Shown here in pieces: positions 7,345-13,744 of a DNA stretch of 14,082 bases. The position numbers and the translations under genes were made by a program. The stretch lies in NCBI GenBank assembly GCA_050731755.1, contig JBOHPP010000172.1:1-14082 (forward strand), in the 5' to 3' direction. The notes beneath the pieces are model-generated. The model saw only the letters and a list, made by a program, of their open reading frames with translations, was not told the DNA's origin and did not search any database. The stretch is from JBOHPP01 sp050731755. GTDB taxonomy: Bacteria; Methylomirabilota; Methylomirabilia; Rokubacteriales; CSP1-6. The stretch's first letter is position 1; each line of letters opens with the position of its first letter.

Positions 7345-7823
7345 TGGTGGAGCGCGGGAGGACGCACCGCCGTCCGAGTGCGTCGCGGGCGCTGGCGCTG
7401 CCGCTGGCCGGCGTCATCCTCGGCGTCGCGTATTCCACCGGGGCGATGCGATATCCCGTCGGGTCGCTCGTCTCGCCGGGCCCCGGCCTGTTTCCGCTCC
7501 TCGCCGGGCTCACGATGACGCTCGCGAGCCTGATCGCCTTGATCGCCGAGCCCCGCGTGCCCTCTGTCGCGCCGGCAGGGCTCGGTGAGTCGTTCCGTCG
7601 TGTCCCCATGCTCGTGGCGGTGCTGGTGGGGTACGCGCTCGTGCTCAAGCCCGCCGGCTTTCTGGCGGCCTCGACGGCGCTCGCCGCGCTGGTGCTGGTG
7701 ATCCTCGGGCGGCGGCGCGCGTGGTCGGTGGTTGCCATCTCGGGGGCGCTGAGTGTCGGCGGCTACCTGACGTTCCGGCTGCTGGGCGTGCCGTTGCCGG
7801 CGGGCGCCCTCGGCCTCGGCTGA
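7344..7823 (+). CDS. tctB: Tripartite tricarboxylate transporter small membrane subunit (TctB)
   Basis: A small hydrophobic protein of about 159 aa with four membrane segments: an N-terminal one (ALALPLAGVILGVAYS), LFPLLAGLTMTLASLIAL, and a C-terminal pair around VPMLVAVLVGYALVLKPAGF and WSVVAISGALSVGGYL. The segments FPLLAGL and LLGVPLPAG are typical of TctB, the poorly conserved small permease of TTT systems. The start is GTG at 7344, which shares one base with the tctC stop (TAGTG). The next codon, GTG at 7347, is equally possible. No strong Shine-Dalgarno is seen, so translation probably depends on coupling to tctC. The stop TGA at 7821-7823 is in the same frame as tctA, which follows directly. 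Confidence 0.85.
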   Translation: MVERGRTHRRPSASRALALPLAGVILGVAYSTGAMRYPVGSLVSPGPGLFPLLAGLTMTLASLIALIAEPRVPSVAPAGLGESFRRVPMLVAVLVGYALVLKPAGFLAASTALAALVLVILGRRRAWSVVAISGALSVGGYLTFRLLGVPLPAGALGLG

Positions 7824-7826
7824 CCG

Positions 7827-9350
7827 CTGGACGCGCTCGCCGGTCTCGCGAAGGGCTTCGCCGTCCTCGCGGCGCCGGAGAACCTCGTCGCCGTCGTCGT
7901 CGGCTGTTTGCTCGGCAGCGTGGTCGGCGTGCTGCCCGGCATCGGGCCGGTGGGCGCGATGGCCGTGCTGCTGCCGATCAGCTTCACCCTTGGGCCGGCG
8001 ACGGCCCTCATCCTGCTGGCGGGGATCTTCTACGGCGCACAGTACGGAGGGTCCACCGCGGCGATCCTGATGAACATCCCGGGCGAGGCGACGAGCGTCG
8101 TTACCACGATCGACGGCTACCAGATGACGCGACGCGGTCGCGCCGGCGCGGCCCTGACCGTCGCGGCGGTCGGATCGTTCGTCGCCGGCACGGTCGCGGT
8201 CGTCCTCTTGATGCTCGTGGCGCCCGTGCTCGCGGAGCTCGCCGTCAAGTTCGGCCCGCCGGAGTTCTTCGCCATCACCACGTTCGCGCTGATGGCGCTG
8301 TCGCGGCTGACCGGCGGCTCGCTCCCGCTCGTGGTCATGCTCGTCGGCGTCGGGCTCGCGCTGACGACCGTCGGGCAGGACGTGACCTTCGGCAAAGCGC
8401 GCTTCACGTTCGGCTCCGTCCATCTGCTGCAGGGGGTCGAGTTGGTCGCCGTCGCGGTCGGGCTCTTCGGCGTGGCCGAGGTGCTGATCGTGGCCGAGGA
8501 GCGCGAGACGCCGCGACTCGTGTCGGTCCGGCTGCGCGATCTCCTGCCAACGCGCGAGGAGTGGCGCCGCGCGCTGGGCGCGATAGCGCGCGGCACCGCG
8601 CTCGGGTTCCCGTTCGGCCTGATCCCCGGCCCGGCGGTGATCCTCTCGACGTTCGCGTCCTACGCGCTCGAGAAGCGCGTGTCGCCTCACCGCGAGGAGT
8701 TCGGGCGGGGGGCGATCGAGGGCGTGGCCGGGCCCGAAGCGGCGAACAACGCGGCGGCCGGCGGAGCGATGGTGCCGCTGCTCGCGCTCGGCGTCCCGTT
8801 CGCCCCGCCGACGGCGATGCTGCTCGGCGCCTTCACCCTGCACGGCATCCAGCCGGGGCCGCTCCTGGCGACGGAGCACCCGCACGTCTTCTGGGGATTG
8901 ATCGCCAGCCTCTACGTCGGCAACGTCGTCCTGCTGGTGCTGAACCTCCCGCTTGTGGGGCTGTTCACCAGCCTGCTGCGCGTGCCGCGGGACGTCTTGC
9001 TCACCCTGATTGTTCTCGTCTCGGCCGTGGGCGTCTTCACCGTGAACAACAGCGTGCTGGACCTGTTGGTGATGGTCACCATGGGCGTGCTCGGCTACGT
9101 CCTCCGCAAGTTCGGCCTCAACCCGGCGGCGATCATCCTGCCGTTCGTCATCGGCACCGTGATGGAGCAGTCGCTCGTCCAGACGCTGCTCCTGGCCCGC
9201 GGCCGGCCAGGGTATCTTCTCGAGCGTCCGATCGCGTTCACGCTCTTGCTGGCTGGTGTTGTCGCGCTGGCGTGGCCGTGGCTCAGGAGGCCGTCGCCGG
9301 AGCATCCCGGGTCGGGGCCGCGGGTCACCCCCGGAGGGCGCCGGCCGTGA
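7827..9350 (+). CDS. tctA: Tripartite tricarboxylate transporter large permease (TctA)
   Basis: The large permease, about 507 aa with some twelve membrane segments, forming the proton- or sodium-driven transport path with TctB. Diagnostic motifs are VLPGIGPVG near residue 35, YGGSTAAILMNIPGEA around residue 85 with the following TTIDGYQM, and the duplicated second-half motif GPEAANNAAAGGAMVPLLALGVP. No ATG, GTG or TTG lies between the tctB stop (7821-7823) and a TTG at 7908. Starting at 7908 would remove about 27 residues, including LAAPENL, that match the usual TctA N-terminus. The best start by homology is therefore CTG at 7827, which falls where TctA proteins normally have Met. tctB and tctA share a frame, so a single TGA is all that separates them. 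The 3' end overlaps the convergent permease gene by 26 bp. Confidence 0.92.
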   Translation: MDALAGLAKGFAVLAAPENLVAVVVGCLLGSVVGVLPGIGPVGAMAVLLPISFTLGPATALILLAGIFYGAQYGGSTAAILMNIPGEATSVVTTIDGYQMTRRGRAGAALTVAAVGSFVAGTVAVVLLMLVAPVLAELAVKFGPPEFFAITTFALMALSRLTGGSLPLVVMLVGVGLALTTVGQDVTFGKARFTFGSVHLLQGVELVAVAVGLFGVAEVLIVAEERETPRLVSVRLRDLLPTREEWRRALGAIARGTALGFPFGLIPGPAVILSTFASYALEKRVSPHREEFGRGAIEGVAGPEAANNAAAGGAMVPLLALGVPFAPPTAMLLGAFTLHGIQPGPLLATEHPHVFWGLIASLYVGNVVLLVLNLPLVGLFTSLLRVPRDVLLTLIVLVSAVGVFTVNNSVLDLLVMVTMGVLGYVLRKFGLNPAAIILPFVIGTVMEQSLVQTLLLARGRPGYLLERPIAFTLLLAGVVALAWPWLRRPSPEHPGSGPRVTPGGRRP

Positions 9351-10164
9351 GGCCGCGCACGAGATAGCGGCGGACGAGGAGCGAGAAGACGAGGACGGGC
9401 ACCATGACCATGGTGCCGGCGGCGGCGATCTTTCCCCACTCCCAGCCCTCGTACTGCAGGAAGTTCACCACCGCGACCGGGGCCGTGGTCGCCTCGATGC
9501 GGGTAAGGATCAGCGCGAAGAAGAAGTCGTTCCAGGAGAAGAGGAAGCAGAAGATCGCCGTCGCCGCGAGCCCGGGGGCGGCCAGCGGCAGGTTGATCCG
9601 GAGGAAGGCCTGCCAGACGCCGGCGCCGTCGATCCGCGCCGCCTCGTCGAGCGACCGTGGCGTGGCGTTGAAGAAGCTTCGCATCATCCAGATGACCAGC
9701 GAGAGATTGAAGGTCAGGTAGATCACGACGAGGCCGGTGCGGGTGTCCAGCAGCCCGAGGTGGCGGTAAGCCAGGAAGTAGGGCAGCGTGAACGCGATCG
9801 GCGGCGCCATCCTGGTCGCGAGGATCCAGAGGCTCACCGGGCCCGTCGAGCGCGCGTCCGCGCGGGAGAGCGCGAAGGCGCCGGGCACGCCCAGGAACAG
9901 GGCGACGAGGGTCGTCGCGACGCTGACCATCGTGCTGTTCCACAAGGCGCGCGGGAACTCGGACTTCCAGACGGCGAGGTAGTGCGCGCCGGTCGGCCGG
10001 AACACGAGCTTGGGCGGCATCGCGAAGATGTCGGCGTCGGACTTCAGCGACATCAGGAGAAGCCAGAGGAACGGCGCCGTCAGGAGCAGCAACAGCGCGA
10101 CCGCCAGCAGGTGGGCGACGAGCCGTTGGCGACGACGACGGCGGCGCGGCCGCCCGCTAGTCAA
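9325..10164 (-). CDS. Carbohydrate ABC transporter permease (MalG-like, CUT1)
   Basis: A 279-aa inner membrane permease of the MalG/UgpE type with about six membrane segments. The EAA loop that docks the ATPase is clear: EAARIDGAG from Glu174, followed by the conserved LPLAAPG. Other typical elements are PFLWLLLMSLK in the first segment region, the P-loop-like RMAPPIAFTLPYF, and SWNDFFFALILT. The start is TTG at 10164; it is the only start between an in-frame TGA and the body of the gene, and CTCC at 10171-10174 (GGAG on the coding strand) sits six bases upstream. It overlaps the stop of the other permease by eight bases, so the two are translationally coupled. It is the last gene of the minus-strand operon and its 3' end overlaps tctA by 26 bp. 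A basic N-terminal run (RRRRRR) faces the cytoplasm. Confidence 0.92.
   Translation of the reverse strand: MTSGRPRRRRRRQRLVAHLLAVALLLLLTAPFLWLLLMSLKSDADIFAMPPKLVFRPTGAHYLAVWKSEFPRALWNSTMVSVATTLVALFLGVPGAFALSRADARSTGPVSLWILATRMAPPIAFTLPYFLAYRHLGLLDTRTGLVVIYLTFNLSLVIWMMRSFFNATPRSLDEAARIDGAGVWQAFLRINLPLAAPGLAATAIFCFLFSWNDFFFALILTRIEATTAPVAVVNFLQYEGWEWGKIAAAGTMVMVPVLVFSLLVRRYLVRGLTAGALRG
9620..9645. repeat. 26-bp exact direct repeat, copy 1 (EAA loop of MalG-like gene)
   Basis: These 26 bases occur identically at 10449-10474 in the neighbouring permease gene. Both copies encode the EAARIDGAG ATPase-docking loop. The identity extends over third codon positions, which suggests shared codon choice or local gene conversion. 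Confidence 0.75.
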
Positions 10165-11008
10165 TGTCCGCTCCGGTGCCGATCAGGCGCACGAGCCACC
10201 AGGAGAGCGCGAAGACGGCGGCGACCATCACGACGGTGATCGCGCTCGCGAACCCGAGATAGGAGAAGTTGAAAGCCTGGCGGAACGCGTAGTAGTTCGT
10301 CACCTCGGTGACCGTGCCCGGGCCACCGTCGGTCAGGATGTAGATGAGCGGGAAGGCCTTGATGCTGTCGATCAGGCGGAAGAGCCCCGCCACCAGAAGC
10401 GCCGGCCGGAGGTAGGGGAGCACGACGAACCACGTCACCTGCCAGCCACCGGCGCCGTCGATCCGCGCCGCCTCCAGCGGCTCCTCCGGGATCATCTGCA
10501 GCGCCGCCAGCACCATCAACATCGTGAACGGGAGCCACTCCCAGACGTCGGCGATCACGATGGCGGGCAGTGCCCAGTGGGGGTCGGTGATCAGCGCCGG
10601 GATCGGGAAGCCCGCCTCCGCGAAGGCCCAGTGGATCGGGCTGATGTCGGGGGTGTAGAGGACTTTCCATAGTATTGCGACGACGATCGGGGGCAGGACC
10701 ATCGGGATGAGAAACACGGTGCGGCAGGCCTCCAGGAAGCCCGAGCGCACGTTCAGGAGGAGGGCGAGCCCGAGGCCGCCCGCGAGCTGCAGCGCCACGG
10801 TCGCCGCCGAGAGCTTGGCCTGGACCCACACCGAGTTCCAGAAGCGACCGTCGTCGAACAAAAGCGCGTAGTTCGCGAGCGGCTGGCTGAAGTCGCGCGC
10901 CGTCTCCGGGCGAGTGAGGCTGAGCGGGGTGAAGCTCGTGACGAGGAGGAACAGCGCGGGGGCGAGGGTGACCGCGCCCAGCACCACGAGGGAGGGCGCC
11001 AGCCACAA
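10157..11008 (-). CDS. Carbohydrate ABC transporter permease (MalF/UgpA-like, CUT1)
   Basis: A 283-aa permease that pairs with the MalG-like protein to form the channel of a sugar or polyol importer. About six membrane segments are present, and the EAA loop is EAARIDGAGGW starting at Glu179, followed by VVLPYLRPA. LAPSLVVLG at the N-terminus, FLIPMVLPPIVVAILWK and the late FPLIYILTDGGPGT are typical of this subfamily. The start is taken as TTG at 11008. The Shine-Dalgarno is weak, and the open frame upstream encodes a family-like basic stretch (SRSRNLTWT) without ATG, GTG or TTG, so the true start could be a rarer codon slightly upstream. It lies 34 bases after the binding protein gene and overlaps the next permease by eight bases. 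No gene for an ATP-binding subunit adjoins. Confidence 0.92.
   Translation of the reverse strand: MWLAPSLVVLGAVTLAPALFLLVTSFTPLSLTRPETARDFSQPLANYALLFDDGRFWNSVWVQAKLSAATVALQLAGGLGLALLLNVRSGFLEACRTVFLIPMVLPPIVVAILWKVLYTPDISPIHWAFAEAGFPIPALITDPHWALPAIVIADVWEWLPFTMLMVLAALQMIPEEPLEAARIDGAGGWQVTWFVVLPYLRPALLVAGLFRLIDSIKAFPLIYILTDGGPGTVTEVTNYYAFRQAFNFSYLGFASAITVVMVAAVFALSWWLVRLIGTGADID
10171..10174 (-). promoter_or_regulatory. Shine-Dalgarno supporting a TTG start
   Basis: GGAG on the minus strand lies six bases upstream of the TTG at 10164, inside the last codons of the upstream permease gene. It decides the start of the MalG-like permease. Confidence 0.5.
10449..10474. repeat. 26-bp exact direct repeat, copy 2 (EAA loop of MalF-like gene)
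   Basis: Identical to 9620-9645, about 830 bp away in the same orientation, and encodes the equivalent EAA loop of the partner permease. Confidence 0.75.
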
Positions 11009-11042
11009 CGTCCAGGTAAGGTTCCGGCTCCGCGAGGTCGGG

Positions 11043-12416
11043 TCAGGCGTCGAGCTTGATCCCGGCCTTCTTGAGCTCGAGGAGGGCTTCGCCCTGCGCC
11101 TGCGCCATCGCCTCTTTCGCCGACTGCTGCTTGGTCGCGATACGCTCGATCGCCTTGTTCATCTTGTCGCCGATCTGCGGGTACACGGGCACGACACGGT
11201 AGCGCATGTAGCCGAGGCGGCCCGCGTCCTCCAGCACGCGTAGATAGAGCGCCGCCACGTCCTGCTCGTTGAACGTCATGTTCCTCCGGTAGCCGGCGTC
11301 GTTGATCACGGACTTGCGGCAGACGGCGATGTAGCCCTTCTCGAGCGCCGCCCGCCGCACCATCTCCTTGCTCAGCGCCCACTTAATGAACTCCCACGCG
11401 GCCCGCTTGTTCTTCGCGCCGGCGGGGATGCCGAACCCGTGCGACACGGAGCCCGGGAAGGCGCCGGCGGGACCACCCGGCATGGGGGCGAAGCGCACGG
11501 TGCTCTTCACCGTGCTGTCCTCGGCGTTCGCGAGGGGGACGAGCCACGCGATCGCCTGCGTCCGGATGTTCGCCTTCCCGCCCCGGTGGAGCTTGGCCGT
11601 CTGGTCCATGGTGTGGGAGAGCGTGCCCGCCATCGAGTACTCACGGAGCAGCTTCGCGTAGTAATCGGCCGACTCCACCGCCTCGCGGCTGTTGAGCGCC
11701 GGCGTCAGGTTCCGGGGCGGATCCACGAAGACCCGGCCGCCCCAGCCCATCAGGTACGGCGGCCAGTGCCAGTGGTGGAGGTTGTCGTTGCCGAAGGCCT
11801 TCACCCCGTCCTGGCCATCGACGGCCGCGCACACCTTGCCCAGATCGTCGAAGGTCTCGGGCAGCTTCAGGCCGGCCTTCTCGATGAGATCGGCGCGGCT
11901 CGCCGCCATGATCATGGCGCCCGCTTCCCACGCGAATCCGTACCGCGTCCCCTTGGCGTCGGTGAGCGACGCCTGCGCGCCCGACACGAAGTCGTCCGCA
12001 TCCCAGTCCGGCGGCGTGGCGTTCCGGTCGCGCACGAACTCCTCGATCGGCGAGAACCACCCGGACTCGATCCAGCGGCCTGAATAGATGAAGGTGACGT
12101 TGAGGACGTCCCAGGCGCTCCCCTGCGTGGACAGCTCCAGGTCCGCGCGCTGGTTGTAGATGGGAAAGGCCGGGGTCTGGAAGTTGATCTTCAGCCCGGT
12201 CCTCGCCTCGATATCAGGGAGGAGCTCCTTCAGCACGTTGGTGTAGGAGTGCTGGAAGACGGAGACGTTCAGCGTCACGCCGCCGAACTCCTTCGCCTGC
12301 CCGAGGACCGCCGGGGCCCGGGCACCCGTCGCGCCGAAGGCGAGCGTCCCCGCCGACAGCTTGAGGAATCTGCGTCGGGTCGTCGTACGATGGCCGGATC
12401 CGACTGGCTCTTCCAT
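11043..12416 (-). CDS. Tat-exported extracellular solute-binding protein, family 1 (CUT1 ABC importer)
   Basis: A 457-aa periplasmic binding protein of the MalE/UgpB-like family (PF01547/PF13416). The N-terminus has a twin-arginine signal, TTRRRFLKLSAG near residues 12-23, followed by a short hydrophobic stretch ending around PAVLGQA, so it is exported folded through Tat. The mature part shows family traits: VTLNVSVFQHSY at the first strand, LLPDIEARTG, WDVLNVTF, and the late AWEFIKWALSKEM segment. Such proteins deliver oligosaccharides, polyols or glycerol phosphates to CUT1 permeases; the ligand cannot be named. ATG at 12416 is chosen because GGGAGG sits seven bases upstream; a GTG directly before it (12419) is too close. 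It is the first gene of the three-gene operon with the two permeases. Confidence 0.93.
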   Translation of the reverse strand: MEEPVGSGHRTTTRRRFLKLSAGTLAFGATGARAPAVLGQAKEFGGVTLNVSVFQHSYTNVLKELLPDIEARTGLKINFQTPAFPIYNQRADLELSTQGSAWDVLNVTFIYSGRWIESGWFSPIEEFVRDRNATPPDWDADDFVSGAQASLTDAKGTRYGFAWEAGAMIMAASRADLIEKAGLKLPETFDDLGKVCAAVDGQDGVKAFGNDNLHHWHWPPYLMGWGGRVFVDPPRNLTPALNSREAVESADYYAKLLREYSMAGTLSHTMDQTAKLHRGGKANIRTQAIAWLVPLANAEDSTVKSTVRFAPMPGGPAGAFPGSVSHGFGIPAGAKNKRAAWEFIKWALSKEMVRRAALEKGYIAVCRKSVINDAGYRRNMTFNEQDVAALYLRVLEDAGRLGYMRYRVVPVYPQIGDKMNKAIERIATKQQSAKEAMAQAQGEALLELKKAGIKLDA

Positions 12417-12423
12417 CACCCAG

Positions 12424-12429
12424 CCTCCC
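12424..12429 (-). promoter_or_regulatory. Ribosome binding site of the solute-binding protein gene
   Basis: GGGAGG on the minus strand with seven bases to the ATG at 12416. It favours the ATG over the adjacent GTG. Confidence 0.6.
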
Positions 12430-12440
12430 TTTGGCGGCCA

Positions 12441-12469
12441 AGTATCGGTCCCGGGCGCCTCCTCCGCAA
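12441..12469 (-). promoter_or_regulatory. Possible promoter of the CUT1 operon
   Basis: On the minus strand TTGCGG (12469-12464) and GATACT (12446-12441) are spaced by 17 bases and lie shortly before the ribosome binding site. The matches are three and four of six, so this is only a weak candidate. Confidence 0.2.
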
Positions 12470-12579
12470 GACGGTGCTACTCCTCGAGCAGCGCCACCAC
12501 GCGGGCCGGCGCGGACTCGGTCTTCCACTTTCTTCGATGCACGATGTGGTGAGACGCGGCTCCAGATGCCGGTTTTCAT

Positions 12580-12598
12580 CGTTTCACCAGTTGAAACG
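12580..12598. promoter_or_regulatory. Perfect 7-5-7 palindrome, candidate operator
   Basis: CGTTTCA, five bases, TGAAACG: a perfect inverted repeat 164 bases upstream of the solute-binding protein start. Its size and symmetry suit a dimeric repressor or activator such as a LacI, GntR or IclR family protein. The stop codon of the doubtful minus-strand frame lies inside it, which fits a regulatory role. No regulator gene is present in the window. Confidence 0.4.
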
Positions 12599-13012
12599 TT
12601 GTGAGAACTGCCGCTCGAGACCGCTCTGGCTCTGGTCGTGACGCATACCGACGACATCGCCGGCGCCATCGAGTGCGAGCTCGCTGGCTTGGTGGACGCG
12701 AAGGCCGCGCGCGAGGCCCTGCTCCGCGAGCAGGACGACGGCCAGCGAGCGTCGAACGAGGCCCGTCAGCGGCCGGCCCGACTCGAGGGGAGGATCGCCA
12801 CCCTGGAAGGGCAAGTACTCGAGCAGCAGACGCGCGAGACGGCGGCCAAGGACGTACTCGGCGCCGTCGTCGCGCGGTTTGCGAGCATCGTGAGCGAAGC
12901 GCGCCACCTTGGTCCGATCGGTGCCGGCGCGCATCTGCTCGAATCTGTACTCCACCGCAGGGCCCGTCCTCTTCCAGACCCAGTCCTCCGTGTCCCGATG
13001 CCGCTGGTACAC
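12584..13012 (-). CDS. Doubtful hypothetical ORF downstream of livF
   Basis: A 142-codon frame starting with GTG, 27 bases after the livF stop and in the same frame as livF. I recognise no family. The first 39 residues (VYQRHRDTEDWVWKRTG onward, rich in Trp, Tyr and Arg) have a codon-position GC pattern typical of coding on this strand. The remaining residues do not, and read like the antisense of the overlapping plus-strand frame. There is no clear Shine-Dalgarno, and the frame ends inside a perfect palindrome. It may be the surviving N-terminal fragment of a lost gene that once followed livF, or a chance frame in GC-rich DNA. The competing plus frame at 12638-13183 is about equally weak because its 3' end runs into livF. 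Confidence 0.2.
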   Translation of the reverse strand: MYQRHRDTEDWVWKRTGPAVEYRFEQMRAGTDRTKVARFAHDARKPRDDGAEYVLGRRLARLLLEYLPFQGGDPPLESGRPLTGLVRRSLAVVLLAEQGLARGLRVHQASELALDGAGDVVGMRHDQSQSGLERQFSQRFNW

Positions 13013-13039
13013 GTGGAAGGCTTCTTGGCCCTCTTCTGT

Positions 13040-13744
13040 TCAGCTCCCGAGGTACGCGCGCTGCACCGCCGGGTCGGCCAGGAGCCTGGCGCTCGGTCCC
13101 TCGTGCTCGATCCGCCCGGCCTCGAGCACATAGGCGCGCGTCACCGTCTTGAGCGCCTGTCGCGCGTTCTGCTCGACGAGTAACATGGTGAGACCCTGCT
13201 TCACCAGCGCGTCGATGGTCGCATAGACCCGGCTCACCAGGATGGGCGCGAGCCCCAGCGACGCTTCGTCGATCAGGAGGAGGCGGGGCGCGGCCATGAG
13301 GGCGCGCCCGATGGCGCACATCTGCTGCTCGCCACCGGAGAGGGTCTTGGCGAGCTGGCCGGCACGATCGCGCAGCCGCGGGAAGAGCGCGTACACGCGC
13401 CCGAGATCACGCCTGATGGCGGCCCTGTCGCGCCGATGGTAAGCGCCGGCGCGGAGGTTCTCCTCCACCGTGAAGTGCGCAAAGAGCCGTCGGCCCTCGG
13501 GCACCCAGGCGACGCCGCGCGTCGCCCGCTGCCAGGCCGCCTCGTCCCTCAGGAGATGGCCGTCCAGCTCGATCGTTCCCGCCGACACGGGAACGAGACC
13601 CATCAGGGTCTTGAGAATGGTCGTCTTCCCGGCGCCGTTGGCCCCGAGCAGGCCGACCGCCTCCCCGGCTTCCACGGTGAAGGACACGCCGCGAACGGCC
13701 TCCATGCCGCCGTACTTCACGTGGAGGTCAGTGACCCTGAGCAA
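13040..13744 (-). CDS. livF: Branched-chain amino acid type ABC transporter ATP-binding protein (LivF)
   Basis: A 234-aa ATPase, one of two that drive Liv-type (HAAT) importers of branched-chain amino acids, urea, amides or aromatic acids. Walker A is GANGAGKTT at 34-42 with Lys40, the LivF-typical Q-loop region is VPEGRRLFAHFTVEENL near 81-97, the signature is LSGGEQQ at 135-141, and Walker B is LLLIDE at 155-160. LivF proteins characteristically have VEQN in place of the usual switch histidine, and that is present here. The frame is open further upstream to 13888, but that part is Trp-rich antisense-like sequence. TTG at 13744 gives the standard N-terminus LLRVTDLHVKYGG and normal length, with GGAG about nine bases upstream. 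The gene overlaps the end of livG by 17 bases. Confidence 0.93.
   Translation of the reverse strand: MLRVTDLHVKYGGMEAVRGVSFTVEAGEAVGLLGANGAGKTTILKTLMGLVPVSAGTIELDGHLLRDEAAWQRATRGVAWVPEGRRLFAHFTVEENLRAGAYHRRDRAAIRRDLGRVYALFPRLRDRAGQLAKTLSGGEQQMCAIGRALMAAPRLLLIDEASLGLAPILVSRVYATIDALVKQGLTMLLVEQNARQALKTVTRAYVLEAGRIEHEGPSARLLADPAVQRAYLGS

Larger units (their letters stand above)
12417..13039. other. 623-bp region without a confident gene, possibly gene remnants
   Basis: The stretch between livF and the CUT1 operon contains no recognisable gene. Two long frames overlap on opposite strands: a minus frame 13012-12584 (142 codons, GTG start) and a plus frame from GTG 12638 that runs 144 bases into livF. 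Neither has a good Shine-Dalgarno. By hand count, codon-position GC from about 13012 down to 12896 fits minus-strand coding (third position about 90%, first about 62%, second about 49%). From about 12890 to 12640 it fits the plus frame better, which reads as a helical Glu/Ala/Arg-rich peptide. Bases 12417-12580 hold the leader of the CUT1 operon. The mixture suggests decayed or rearranged gene pieces. Confidence 0.45.

Noticed and set aside
7065..9305. 746-codon minus-strand frame opposite tctCBA
   Set aside because: Extremely Arg/Glu/His/Gln-rich shadow of membrane protein genes.
9256..10239. Plus-strand frame opposite the MalG-like permease
   Set aside because: Shadow with no recognisable motif; the minus-strand permease has a full EAA loop and membrane segments.
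12638..13183. 181-codon plus-strand frame with a Glu/Ala/Arg-rich helical N-terminal part
   Set aside because: No Shine-Dalgarno, no recognised family, and its last 144 bases are antisense to livF; kept only as part of the uncertain region.
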